DNA of 64,000 nt from positions 558,001 through 622,000 of the forward strand of contig NZ_CP149994.1 in NCBI RefSeq assembly GCF_051307055.1. Reading direction: 5' to 3'. A program made the translations under genes and the position numbers. Source of the stretch: Dryocola sp051307055. GTDB lineage: Bacteria; Pseudomonadota; Gammaproteobacteria; Enterobacterales; Enterobacteriaceae. Below are positions 1 to 7,841 of this stretch, piece by piece. The notes beneath the pieces are model-generated. The model ran no database searches. It was not told where the DNA came from and saw nothing but the letters and a program-made list of their open reading frames with translations. How positions within the stretch are numbered: the stretch's first letter is position 1; each line of letters opens with the position of its first letter.

Positions 1-587
1 CCCAGCAACCAATTGATAAGATAGCCGGTATTTGCCCAGATAAGCTTGCCGTTGATATCACCGCTGTCTTCCAGCGCGTCAACAATCGGCATCAGCCCCT
101 TCACGATAAGCTTCTCCACGCGCAGGCGAAGCGGTAATACCGTAGCGCTAAGATCTTCCTGAACATCCAGCCAGAAAGTAGCCGCCCGGCCCGTTTCATG
201 AAACTCAGCGCGAACGTGCGCCGGGTCGATATCCAGCGCGCGCGGATGGGTAATCAGTGCCATCAATAAAGGCGGAACCAGCAAACCGAGATACCACTGC
301 GCCCACAGGGACTTCAGCGGCTTGCCTTCGCGCGCCAGCCCGGGCTGGTCGCGATAGATGTGATCGGCGTAGCAGGCCATCAGGGAGGTTAAGGTTGCAG
401 GCTGCGCCCACTGGTAGAAGGTCAGCGCTTTATCAGGCGCGGATTCATTTAGCTTAACGATATCGTTGAAATACGCGCGATGAGAGGCGAAGTGGCTGCG
501 TAATTCGTCCGCAAGCAGCGGCTCAGCGCGCCGGAAAGGCGTCTGCCATGCAACGTCATCAATAAATTGTTGGGATTGAAACGCCAT
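1..587 (-). CDS. fhuF: Ferric iron reductase FhuF, N-terminal part (runs off window)
   Basis: The leftward frame from the ATG at 585-587 gives 195 residues that match the N-terminal three quarters of E. coli FhuF (262 aa), including the SLWAQWYLGLLVPPLLMALI and AEFHETGR stretches and the conserved GKLIW..TGYLINWL end. FhuF is a cytoplasmic/peripheral [2Fe-2S] protein that releases iron from hydroxamate siderophores by reduction. Its C-terminal cysteine ligands lie beyond position 1 and cannot be checked. A Fur box lies just upstream (611-629), which fits iron repression. Partial only because the window ends. Confidence 0.93.
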   Translation of the reverse strand, partial: MAFQSQQFIDDVAWQTPFRRAEPLLADELRSHFASHRAYFNDIVKLNESAPDKALTFYQWAQPATLTSLMACYADHIYRDQPGLAREGKPLKSLWAQWYLGLLVPPLLMALITHPRALDIDPAHVRAEFHETGRAATFWLDVQEDLSATVLPLRLRVEKLIVKGLMPIVDALEDSGDINGKLIWANTGYLINWLL

Positions 588-610
588 CGCCTGATACGAC
601 CGGTAATCTA

Positions 611-629
611 AATGATAATGATTGCCAAT
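611..629 (-). promoter_or_regulatory. Fur box upstream of fhuF
   Basis: The sequence AATGATAATGATTGCCAAT, 24 bp upstream of the fhuF start codon, contains the GATAATGAT core of the Fur consensus with a weaker right half. E. coli fhuF is a known Fur target. The assignment rests on motif and position. Confidence 0.75.
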
Positions 630-710
630 CCTAACTACAGGCAAAGCCGTTAGCAAGCTGAAAATGCGCGCGCTGCGGGGGATTTCTGCAAAAGAGCAGC
701 CTTGCTTTAC

Positions 711-1775
711 TTACGCCGCCCGTAATGAATCGCTGGTGAGGATGCTATTACGCCCCTGATCCTTGGCGCGGTAAAGCGCTTTATCCGCAAGCCTTAAGGC
801 TTCTTCTATACCCTCGTCGTCGAGTGGGGCAAGGCCAATACTGATGGTAACGTTCGTGGCCACCTGTTCATTAAACAGATGCAGGATTTTCAAATCGTAA
901 ACGCGCTGCCGGATGCGCTCGGCGGTTTGCAGGGCTGCGTCGGCATCAATATTGGTCAGCAGAACCATAAACTCTTCGCCGCCGTAGCGCGTGACGATAT
1001 CCCGGGAGCGCACCGCATCGCGGACGGCAGCGGAAACGCGAATCAACGCCTGATCGCCCATGCTGTGGCCGTAATTATCGTTATAGGCTTTGAAATGATC
1101 GATATCGAGCAGCAGCACGTAGTGCTTGCCGCTGCCGGTCGCCAGGACATTCTCAAGGCGGTTTTGAAAGCCACGGCGGTTGTAGAGGCCGGTAAGCGGG
1201 TCGACCATACTCAGGTTGCTGAGCGTCTTTTTCTCTTCCAGCAGCTTATCCATCAGCCGTTGGGTGAACTTATCATTACCCTGCTGAATGATATGCTGAA
1301 TAGTGATGCCGATGCCCGGCAGGGCAACCGAATAGAGAATCCGCAGCCAGTGCTGCCCCTGATCGAGCCACAGCACGATAAGCGTTACCGGCAGGCAATG
1401 CAGGGTAAACGCTCGTATATTATTGATAAACGAGATAGAACCGATAAATAATATCGTCAGCAAAGCGATAAGCAAATAAGACATATCAATATCGGGCACC
1501 GTGGTACTTCTGATATACAGATGCCAGGCCCATAAAACACCCAACAACAGCGACGTCAGGTTAATATTAATTAGTCTTTGTTTATCAAGGACCTGCCAGA
1601 CGAGCAATATGACGCTAAACGCCAGCACCAGAATAACGGGCACGGTAAACTGCTGCATCTGATGATAGGGGCTGGCTATGCTGAAAGATGCCGACAGCGT
1701 ATTGAGTAATAAGAAGAGACGTAAAGAGAGTTGGCGTTTCTCTTTAAGTAATGCGCGCCAGGTTTTTGCAGTCAT
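711..1775 (-). CDS. Membrane-bound diguanylate cyclase (GGDEF protein)
   Basis: This 354-residue protein has about five hydrophobic segments in residues 18-160, a short helical linker (165-190), then a GGDEF domain. The active-site loop reads RYGGEEF with the signature at 265-269. An inhibitory I-site RSRD is at 256-259, five residues before it, and the metal-binding DIDHFK motif is near 224-229. It should therefore make cyclic di-GMP from two GTP at the inner membrane and be product-inhibited. No EAL domain is present. In E. coli fhuF and yjjZ are neighbours, so this gene is an insertion between them. I do not recognise the N-terminal sensor type and leave the symbol empty. Confidence 0.9.
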   Translation of the reverse strand: MTAKTWRALLKEKRQLSLRLFLLLNTLSASFSIASPYHQMQQFTVPVILVLAFSVILLVWQVLDKQRLININLTSLLLGVLWAWHLYIRSTTVPDIDMSYLLIALLTILFIGSISFINNIRAFTLHCLPVTLIVLWLDQGQHWLRILYSVALPGIGITIQHIIQQGNDKFTQRLMDKLLEEKKTLSNLSMVDPLTGLYNRRGFQNRLENVLATGSGKHYVLLLDIDHFKAYNDNYGHSMGDQALIRVSAAVRDAVRSRDIVTRYGGEEFMVLLTNIDADAALQTAERIRQRVYDLKILHLFNEQVATNVTISIGLAPLDDEGIEEALRLADKALYRAKDQGRNSILTSDSLRAA

Positions 1776-2005
1776 ATCAAAAGGTTTTCTTTCGGCCGGA
1801 TGTCAGGAGTCATGCTGTACAACAGGATTAATTAACGTTTGCGGATTAATTCCTGACGGCAGGAATAAAATATTAATGAATTTTATTTAGGTTAGCGCTC
1901 AATCTATCACCTTCATGAATTTATGTCATCAGGCGCTGAGCAAAGCTTATTCACAAACGAGCGACAGGCAGCCTTTTACCTGACAGATGAGAAACTTTAT
2001 CATAT

Positions 2006-2024
2006 GATATTGGTTATCATTACC
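2006..2024 (+). promoter_or_regulatory. Fur box upstream of yjjZ
   Basis: GATATTGGTTATCATTACC matches 15 of 19 positions of the consensus GATAATGATAATCATTATC and ends 19 bp before the yjjZ ATG. It is placed to block the promoter or early transcript. E. coli yjjZ is reported as iron/Fur regulated. Confidence 0.7.
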
Positions 2025-2043
2025 GATTGATGAGATAGCCATT

Positions 2044-2280
2044 ATGTTGCAACGCCGTCTTGAAAGCGCCTGGGGTATGGTCGTGGCGGGGGTAATCGTC
2101 GCCGCGCTTGCGTATACGGATCTTTCGTTTAGCCAGTGGCGCGTATTGATGGTGCTGGGGTTGGTCGCCTCTGCGGCGATGCTGTTTCACCGGCGGCTGC
2201 GGCATTATGTGCTGTTACCGTCAGGCATTGCATTTGCCAGCGGGCTTGCCCTGGTCATCATGAATATGGCAATGAGGTAA
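2044..2280 (+). CDS. yjjZ: Small inner-membrane protein YjjZ (DUF1435)
   Basis: A 78-residue hydrophobic protein that aligns over its whole length with E. coli YjjZ (start MLQRRLESAWG, internal FSQWRVLMVLGL, LRHYVLLPS, and a final MNMAMR). Hydrophobic stretches near residues 10-26, 33-48 and 57-75 suggest about three membrane segments. Function is unknown. The Fur box directly upstream suggests induction under iron starvation. The start is the first ATG after a weak GAGA Shine-Dalgarno sequence. It lies 56 bp from the 3' end of the tRNA-Leu cluster, which reads towards it. Confidence 0.85.
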   Translation: MLQRRLESAWGMVVAGVIVAALAYTDLSFSQWRVLMVLGLVASAAMLFHRRLRHYVLLPSGIAFASGLALVIMNMAMR

Positions 2281-2336
2281 AAATGCAGGAAACAATCGAG
2301 GAAGGGTTGAAAAAGTTTTGGGAAACAACAAAGAAG

Positions 2337-2423
2337 TGGTGCGAAGAGAGGGACTTGAACCCTCACGTCCGTTAGGACACTAACACCTGAAGCTAGCGCG
2401 TCTACCAATTCCGCCACCTTCGC
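2337..2423 (-). tRNA. leuV: tRNA-Leu(CAG), third of three
   Basis: An 87-nt leftward gene with encoded CCA at its 3' end. The acceptor GCGAAGG pairs with TCTTCGC, the D arm is normal, the anticodon loop reads CTTCAGGTG with anticodon CAG, and the long variable arm is typical of tRNA-Leu. Its variable arm has a GTCC/GGAC stem with a TAAC loop, so it differs from the other two copies, which are identical to each other. It is the promoter-distal copy, matching leuV in E. coli. Confidence 0.97.
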
Positions 2424-2451
2424 ACTGGTATTTTCGATATCGCCTTCGCAT

Positions 2452-2538
2452 TGGTGCGAAGAGAGGGACTTGAACCCTCACGTCCGTAAGAACACTAACA
2501 CCTGAAGCTAGCGCGTCTACCAATTCCGCCACCTTCGC
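2452..2538 (-). tRNA. leuP: tRNA-Leu(CAG), second of three
   Basis: An 87-nt leftward tRNA identical to the copy at 2571-2657, with anticodon CAG and encoded CCA. The variable arm stem GTTC/GGAC contains one G-U wobble. The spacers to its neighbours are 28 and 32 nt, so all three probably come from one precursor. Confidence 0.97.
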
Positions 2539-2570
2539 GCAGTGCGAACGATATCTTGCGTGGTTGTTGG

Positions 2571-2657
2571 TGGTGCGAAGAGAGGGACTTGAACCCTCAC
2601 GTCCGTAAGAACACTAACACCTGAAGCTAGCGCGTCTACCAATTCCGCCACCTTCGC
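2571..2657 (-). tRNA. leuQ: tRNA-Leu(CAG), first of three
   Basis: The promoter-proximal copy of the leuQPV operon. It is 87 nt long with anticodon CAG, a long variable arm and encoded CCA. Transcription runs leftward from the promoter at 2691-2723. Confidence 0.97.
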
Positions 2658-2690
2658 ATACCTGTAATACCGAAGTATCACAACCACGGA

Positions 2691-2723
2691 GGCGCATTCT
2701 AGATGTTTTCTGAACTTCGTCAA
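2691..2723 (-). promoter_or_regulatory. leuQPV promoter with GC-rich discriminator
   Basis: On the minus strand a -35 TTGACG (2718-2723) is followed after 16 bp by a -10 TAGAAT (2696-2701) and then a GCGCC discriminator (2691-2695). GC-rich discriminators are the hallmark of stringently controlled stable-RNA promoters. Confidence 0.88.
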
Positions 2724-2781
2724 CAGTTAATTTGGCGCCGCTTCCGCAATTGCTGCAAAAAGCGGCGGCGTTGCCGCGCCG

Positions 2782-3819
2782 TTAGCGTTTTTTAGCTTTG
2801 GCGGCGCGAGCCAGCACGGCACGGTAAACTTTGAAGCGTCCCGTCTGTGCGATGACTTCATGGCTGCCGAACACTTCGTCCAGCACATGAGGGTACGCCA
2901 GGAAGGCGTTAGCCACGAGGCGTAACTCGCCGCCCATATTCAGATGACGAGCCGCGCCGCGGATCAGCTGATGAGCCGCATCCAGGCTGGTTTGCATCCC
3001 GTCGTGGAACGGCGGGTTGGAGATAATCATGTCGAAACGGCCGTTGATTTCGGAATAGACGTTGCTGGCGACGACTTCACCTGCAATCCCGTTCGCAGCA
3101 AGCGTTGCGCGGCTGGCTTCAACGGCCGGTGCGCTAACGTCGCATAATGTCAGGCGAACTTTAGGGGAATGACTGGCGAGCGTAATGGCGAGCACGCCCG
3201 CGCCGCAGCCCACGTCCAGCACTTTACCTTTAGTATGTGGCGTCAGCGTGGAAAGCAGCAGCTTGCTGCCGGTATCCAGACCGTCGCGGCTGAAGACGCC
3301 CGGCAGGGTTTTCACCGTCATGCCTTCGTGCGGATATTCATCCCACCAGGCCTGTTCATCAAACTGCGGCTGCGTTTCGAGGCGACCGTGATACAGGCCG
3401 CAGCGACGGGCGCTGTCGATTTTGGTCAGCGGGCAGTACGCTTCAAGCATTTGCTCGGCGCTTCGCACGCCGCTACGGTTTTCACCCACGACGAACACAT
3501 CGCAGCCAACCGGCATCAGGGACAGAATGTTCATCAGCTGGAAGTGCGCTTCCGGCTTGTTCTTCGGCCAGTAGTAAATCAGCGTGTTGCTGTCGCCGAT
3601 GATGTCAGCGCCCGCGGTCAGGCCATACTGCACGTTTTCGCCCATTTGGGCGCTCAGCACCTGCCAGTGATGGAACTGCTGGGTGTGGGCGCGGCTTGCC
3701 GCGGTCTCAAAACGGGCGGCTAAATCGTCTTGTAAGTCACCGGCAAACAGTACGCGGCTCTCGGTAAAATCATCGCTGTGGCGCAGCAGCACTTCGCTTG
3801 CCGGGGTTAACGCAGACAT
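2782..3819 (-). CDS. rsmC: 16S rRNA m2G1207 methyltransferase RsmC
   Basis: This 345-residue protein matches E. coli RsmC (343 aa) throughout. It methylates N2 of G1207 in 16S rRNA of the 30S subunit using SAM. The N-terminal half is the degenerate, substrate-recognising methyltransferase-like domain. The C-terminal half carries the SAM motif VLDVGCGAGVL (about 200-210) and the catalytic NPPF motif (268-271) typical of amino-group methyltransferases. The ATG is preceded by AAAGGAGTG. It is divergent from holD, and the 221-bp space between holds a perfect palindrome. The C-terminal tail is basic (ARAAKAKKR). Confidence 0.96.
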   Translation of the reverse strand: MSALTPASEVLLRHSDDFTESRVLFAGDLQDDLAARFETAASRAHTQQFHHWQVLSAQMGENVQYGLTAGADIIGDSNTLIYYWPKNKPEAHFQLMNILSLMPVGCDVFVVGENRSGVRSAEQMLEAYCPLTKIDSARRCGLYHGRLETQPQFDEQAWWDEYPHEGMTVKTLPGVFSRDGLDTGSKLLLSTLTPHTKGKVLDVGCGAGVLAITLASHSPKVRLTLCDVSAPAVEASRATLAANGIAGEVVASNVYSEINGRFDMIISNPPFHDGMQTSLDAAHQLIRGAARHLNMGGELRLVANAFLAYPHVLDEVFGSHEVIAQTGRFKVYRAVLARAAKAKKR

Positions 3820-3917
3820 CAGAACACTCCTTTTAAACAGAGCGGCGATTATACACGTCTTACCTGAAGTTGCAGCGGCGTTAACTGCACTCCCTCTCCC
3901 GAATCACCCGGGCAAAA

Positions 3918-3941
3918 GCAAGCTCATCGCGATGAGCTTGC
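3918..3941. repeat. Perfect 24-bp palindrome between rsmC and holD
   Basis: The 12-mer GCAAGCTCATCG is followed immediately by its exact reverse complement, giving a loop-less palindrome about 100 bp from each of the two divergent start codons. No T-run follows on either strand, so it is not an ordinary terminator. It could be an operator or a cruciform-forming site. Not recognised. Confidence 0.6.
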
Positions 3942-4040
3942 CGTAACGCCGGTTAACAGGCGTAGAAAGAGGTTTAATAGCGTACATTCGATGTATTTGC
4001 TATATTTGCGCCCCAACTGGCACTCTCTAAAGGTTTCGTT

Positions 4041-4454
4041 ATGACTTCGCGACGCGACTGGCTGTTAGGGCAACTGGGGATTACCCAGTGGGAGCTGCGG
4101 CGACCTTTGGCGTTGCAGGGTGAAATTGCCGTTTCACTGCAGGCGCATACCCGGCTGGTGATGGTCGCGCCTGACCTCCCGGCATTAAGCGATCCCCTGG
4201 TAAGCGACGTGCTGCGCAGCCTGGCGCTGACGCCGCAGCAGGTGTTGCAGCTCACGCCGGATCGCGCGGCGATGCTGCCTGCCGATACCCGCTGCAATAG
4301 CTGGCGGCTTGGCGTTGATGAACCGCTGTCCCTTCCCGGCACGCAGTTGACGACCCCCGCCTTAGACGAGCTTTATCACAACGGCCGCGCGCGACAGGCG
4401 CTGTGGCAGCAAATTTGCGAACATGAACACGATTTATTCCCTGAAGCCAAGTGA
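4041..4454 (+). CDS. holD: DNA polymerase III psi subunit HolD
   Basis: A 137-residue protein matching E. coli HolD (start MTSRRDW, LGITQW, PDLPALSDPLVSDVLRSL, CNSWRLG.DEPLSL). Psi binds chi (HolC) and the clamp-loader core and links it to SSB during replication. The N-terminal tail that contacts the clamp-loader collar is conserved. The end overlaps the start of rimI by 32 nt, as in E. coli, implying translational coupling. Lies divergent to rsmC. Confidence 0.95.
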   Translation: MTSRRDWLLGQLGITQWELRRPLALQGEIAVSLQAHTRLVMVAPDLPALSDPLVSDVLRSLALTPQQVLQLTPDRAAMLPADTRCNSWRLGVDEPLSLPGTQLTTPALDELYHNGRARQALWQQICEHEHDLFPEAK

Positions 4455-4866
4455 CTTAGCGGCGGCGTATGCCATCGAGCAGCGCAGCCACGCTTTTCCG
4501 TGGAGTGAAAAAACTTTCGCCAGCAATCAGGGCGATCGCTATTTCAATTTGCGGCTGGATGTCGATGACCGGATGGCGGCATTCGCCGTGACGCAGGTTG
4601 TCCTCGACGAGGCCACGTTATTCAATATTGCGGTCGATCCCGCCTGTCAGCGTAAAGGATTAGGCCGCCAGCTGCTGGCGCATTTAATCAGCGAGCTGGA
4701 AAAGAGAGACGTATTCACCCTGTGGCTTGAAGTGCGCGCCTCGAATACGGCAGCTATCGCGCTTTACGAGAGCCTGGGCTTTAACGAGGCGACGATTCGC
4801 CGCAACTATTACCCGACTAAAGAGGGCAGGGAAGACGCTATTATTATGGCGTTACCGCTGGGCTAA
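4423..4866 (+). CDS. rimI: Ribosomal protein bS18 N-alpha-acetyltransferase RimI
   Basis: A 147-residue GNAT-fold enzyme that acetylates the N-terminal alanine of ribosomal protein bS18 from acetyl-CoA. The acetyl-CoA binding loop QRKGLGRQLL lies at about residues 72-81. The LYESLGF segment and the conserved C-terminal YYPTKEGREDAIIM follow. The start ATG is inside the last codons of holD. yjjG follows after a 44-bp gap. Confidence 0.95.
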   Translation: MNTIYSLKPSDLAAAYAIEQRSHAFPWSEKTFASNQGDRYFNLRLDVDDRMAAFAVTQVVLDEATLFNIAVDPACQRKGLGRQLLAHLISELEKRDVFTLWLEVRASNTAAIALYESLGFNEATIRRNYYPTKEGREDAIIMALPLG

Positions 4867-4910
4867 CATACCCGGATTATTCAGGGTAGCAATTGATAAA
4901 AGGTGTACTG

Positions 4911-5588
4911 ATGAACTGGGACTGGATTTTATTTGATGCCGACGAAACGTTATTTACCTTTGACGCTTTCGGCGGCCTGCAGCGGATGTTTCTCGACTAT
5001 AGCGTGACGTTCACCGCTGAAGATTTCCAGGATTACCAGGCAATCAATAAACCTTTATGGGTGGATTACCAGAACGGCGCCATCAATGCCCTGCAGCTTC
5101 AGCACCAGCGTTTTCAGGGCTGGTCTGAAAGGCTGAGCATACCCGCCGGTGATTTGAACGCCGCGTTTTTGAATGCGATGGCCGAAATCTGCGCGCCGCT
5201 GCCGGGCGCTATCTCGCTTCTCGACTCGCTTAAAGGCAAGGTTAAGCTCGGCATCATCACCAACGGCTTTACTGCGCTGCAGCAAATCCGCCTTGAGCGC
5301 ACCGGCCTGCGGGACTTTTTCGACCTGCTGGTGATTTCCGAGCAGGTCGGCATTGCCAAACCGGACCGCAGAATTTTCGATTATGCCTTCGAACAAATGG
5401 GCAATCCGCCGCGCGACCGCGTGATGATGGTGGGCGACACCGCCGAGTCGGACATTCTGGGCGGTATCAACGCAGGCCTTGCCACCTGCTGGTTAAACGC
5501 CCACGGACGCAGCCTGCCGGAAGGAATCAACCCAACCTGGCAGGTCTCCTCACTCGGTGAACTGGAGCAACTGTTGTGTAAGCCATGA
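4911..5588 (+). CDS. yjjG: HAD-family nucleotidase YjjG (dUMP/dTMP/UMP phosphatase)
   Basis: The chosen start gives 225 residues, the E. coli length, with the N-terminal FDADETLF motif holding the nucleophilic Asp. Other HAD motifs are IITNGF (motif II), the AKPDRRIF lysine (motif III) and MMVGDTAESDILGG (motif IV). E. coli YjjG is a house-cleaning pyrimidine nucleotidase acting also on modified nucleotides. An upstream in-frame ATG at 4893 is less likely because AAAGGTG lies correctly spaced before 4911. A 125-nt structured intergenic element follows the stop codon. Confidence 0.93.
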   Translation: MNWDWILFDADETLFTFDAFGGLQRMFLDYSVTFTAEDFQDYQAINKPLWVDYQNGAINALQLQHQRFQGWSERLSIPAGDLNAAFLNAMAEICAPLPGAISLLDSLKGKVKLGIITNGFTALQQIRLERTGLRDFFDLLVISEQVGIAKPDRRIFDYAFEQMGNPPRDRVMMVGDTAESDILGGINAGLATCWLNAHGRSLPEGINPTWQVSSLGELEQLLCKP

Positions 5589-5600
5589 TTGAGACTATTA

Positions 5601-5725
5601 ACAAAGAAGGATAAAGGTGAGTTTCCCTTCTTTGTGGAGCAGCAGCCGAAAATCAATCGATTGATTTTCCTTGTTAATATTCTGGTGTGAACTCTTCAGT
5701 TCGCCATTGTATAAAGTTTGTCATC
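5601..5725 (+). repeat. Structured intergenic element A (paralogue of 20941-21065)
   Basis: The space after yjjG begins with a hairpin (ACAAAGAAGG at 5601-5610 pairs with CCTTCTTTGT at 5626-5635). A perfect 22-bp palindrome at 5648-5669 follows, then an AT-rich stretch ending in GTTTGTCATC (5716-5725). The region after serB at 20941-21065 has the same length and shares the blocks CCTTCTTTGTG, GCCGAAAA, TTGATTTTCCTT and GTTTGTCATC in the same order. Terminator plus duplicated leader is the simplest reading. The 110 bp from here to prfC hold a further small hairpin (TCATCC-TTC-GGATGA) and presumably the prfC promoter. Confidence 0.65.
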
Positions 5726-5835
5726 CTTCGGATGATTGTTGATTGTTAAACCCGTCCTGATGGGTAAAATAGCCGCCAGAATACGTTCATTAGCCGCGTG
5801 GCCCAGCGCCGCGCGCATTCACAGAAGATACAATT

Positions 5836-7425
5836 ATGACTTTGTCTCCTTATCTGCAAGAGGTGTCGAAACGCCGCACCTTTGCGATCATTTCCCACCC
5901 GGATGCCGGTAAAACGACGATTACTGAAAAAGTGCTGCTGTTCGGACAGGCGATCCAGACCGCCGGTACCGTAAAAGGCCGCGGCTCGAGCCAGCATGCA
6001 AAATCCGACTGGATGGAGATGGAAAAGCAGCGCGGTATTTCCATTACCACCTCCGTGATGCAGTTCCCGTATCGCGACAGCCTGGTCAACCTGCTTGATA
6101 CCCCGGGGCACGAAGACTTCTCCGAAGATACCTATCGCACGCTGACGGCGGTGGACTGCTGTCTGATGGTTATCGACGCCGCGAAAGGCGTTGAAGATCG
6201 TACCCGCAAGCTGATGGAAGTTACCCGCCTGCGCGATACGCCGATCCTTACCTTTATGAACAAGCTGGACCGCGATATCCGCGATCCGATGGAAGTGCTG
6301 GATGAGGTGGAACGCGAGCTGAAAATCGCCTGTTCGCCCATCACCTGGCCTATCGGCTGCGGCAAGCTGTTCAAAGGCGTTTATCACCTTTATAAAGACG
6401 AAACCTATCTTTACCAGACAGGTAAAGGCCACACCATCCAGGAAGTGCGCATTGTTAAAGGGCTGGATAACCCCGAGCTTGATGTCGCCGTGGGTGAAGA
6501 GCTGGCCGCGCAGCTGCGCGATGAGCTGGAGCTGGTGCAGGGCGCGTCTCACGAGTTCGATCGTGACCTGTTCCTTGAAGGGGAGCTGACGCCGGTCTTC
6601 TTCGGTACCGCGCTGGGTAACTTCGGCGTTGACCATATGCTCGATGGCCTCGTTGAGTGGGCGCCAGCCCCGATGCCGCGTAAAACCGATACCCGTGAAG
6701 TGGAAGCGGCGGAAGAGAAGTTCACCGGCTTCGTGTTTAAGATTCAGGCCAATATGGACCCGAAACACCGTGACCGCGTGGCCTTTATGCGCGTGGTGTC
6801 CGGTAAATATGAAAAGGGCATGAAGCTGCGCCAGGTTCGCACCGGCAAAGACGTGGTGATTTCCGATGCGCTGACCTTTATGGCAGGCGACCGTTCGCAC
6901 GTTGAAGAAGCGTACCCGGGCGACATCATCGGCCTGCATAACCACGGCACCATCCAGATTGGCGACACCTTTACCCAGGGCGAGATGATGAAGTTTACCG
7001 GTATTCCGAACTTCGCACCGGAGCTGTTCCGCCGTATTCGCCTGCGCGATCCGCTCAAGCAGAAGCAGCTGCTTAAAGGCCTGGTTCAGCTTTCTGAAGA
7101 AGGTGCGGTGCAGGTGTTCCGTCCTGTCACCAACAACGACCTTATTGTAGGTGCGGTGGGCGTGCTGCAGTTTGACGTGGTGGTCGCACGACTTAAAAGC
7201 GAATACAACGTCGAAGCGCTCTACGAGTCCGTGAACGTGTCGACGGCTCGCTGGGTAGAAAGCAACGACGTGAAAAAGTTTGAAGAGTTCAGGCGCAAAA
7301 ACGAAGTGCAGCTGGCGCTCGACGGCGGGGATAACCTGGCGTATATCGCGCCAACCATGGTTAATCTTAACCTGACGCAGGATCGTTATCCGGATATTGT
7401 GTTCCGCAAAACCCGCGAGCATTAA
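5836..7425 (+). CDS. prfC: Peptide chain release factor 3 (RF3)
   Basis: A 529-residue translational GTPase, the same length as E. coli RF3, that recycles RF1/RF2 from the ribosome after termination. The GTP motifs are SHPDAGKTT (20-28), DTPGH (88-92) and NKLD (142-145), followed by domains II and III with normal ends. The closest paralogue would be EF-G, but the length and the N-terminal SPYLQEVSKRRTFAIISHPD identify RF3. It is followed by 416 bp of non-coding DNA before osmY. Confidence 0.97.
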   Translation: MTLSPYLQEVSKRRTFAIISHPDAGKTTITEKVLLFGQAIQTAGTVKGRGSSQHAKSDWMEMEKQRGISITTSVMQFPYRDSLVNLLDTPGHEDFSEDTYRTLTAVDCCLMVIDAAKGVEDRTRKLMEVTRLRDTPILTFMNKLDRDIRDPMEVLDEVERELKIACSPITWPIGCGKLFKGVYHLYKDETYLYQTGKGHTIQEVRIVKGLDNPELDVAVGEELAAQLRDELELVQGASHEFDRDLFLEGELTPVFFGTALGNFGVDHMLDGLVEWAPAPMPRKTDTREVEAAEEKFTGFVFKIQANMDPKHRDRVAFMRVVSGKYEKGMKLRQVRTGKDVVISDALTFMAGDRSHVEEAYPGDIIGLHNHGTIQIGDTFTQGEMMKFTGIPNFAPELFRRIRLRDPLKQKQLLKGLVQLSEEGAVQVFRPVTNNDLIVGAVGVLQFDVVVARLKSEYNVEALYESVNVSTARWVESNDVKKFEEFRRKNEVQLALDGGDNLAYIAPTMVNLNLTQDRYPDIVFRKTREH

Positions 7426-7559
7426 TCCCCCCGCAGGGCGCGGCCGCCGCCGTGTCCTGCTACTTTTCCTGTCTTTTTAATCCCTTACGGATTGTTCTTA
7501 ATTTCCTGTAATTCCTCTGCATTCGCCTGTTTTTCCACCGCCGCCACCATGCAATTTTG

Positions 7560-7580
7560 CGATTGTGATCTATATTTAAC
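7560..7580 (+). promoter_or_regulatory. Sigma-S type osmY promoter in the 416-bp prfC-osmY space
   Basis: TGCGATTGTGATCTATATTTAAC contains CTATATTTAA (7570-7579), close to the sigma-S extended -10 CTATACTTAA. It closely resembles the known E. coli osmY promoter, including GATTGTGATCTATATTT. Transcripts would carry a leader of about 260 nt. The rest of 7426-7841 shows a weak GC-rich hairpin after prfC (about 7433-7470) and nothing coding that I trust. Confidence 0.8.
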
Positions 7581-7841
7581 AAAGCAATGACAACACGAAC
7601 GGATAAATATCCCAATCGTTAACGGTTTTACGGGATGTTTTGAAGGCTAGTTTTGCTGTTGCAATATTAATAACTGCTTTAACTCATGAAGGACGTGATA
7701 TCGGACAGGGCGAATAGCCATACGGTTTGGTTATCACGGAAGTTACAGACTGAGAGCAAGCTTAGGCTTTTGCCTTTTCAGCAAAGCTGCCACGTTGTGG
7801 CCCGACGCTCAAATTCTGAGCAAACTTACAGGAATAAATCG

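Noticed and set aside
2283..2375. Short rightward frame after yjjZ reading MQETIEEGLKKFWETTKK into the tRNA
   Set aside because: Its second half is the antisense of tRNA-Leu (CEERDLNPHVR), a well-known artefact, and the frame depends on the tRNA sequence.
2337..2781. Possible integration site (att) at the tRNA-Leu cluster
   Set aside because: No integrase, no direct repeat of a tRNA 3' end outside the cluster, and the flanking genes are in normal backbone order.
5746..7422. 558-codon open frame on the minus strand opposite prfC
   Set aside because: It mirrors a certain gene codon for codon. Long antisense frames arise from codon bias in GC-rich genes, and its His/Arg-rich product has no recognisable domain.
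7686..7841. Longer OsmY with about 52 extra N-terminal residues
   Set aside because: It would bury the signal peptide and extend into the mRNA leader. The start at 7842 has a ribosome site and matches the family.
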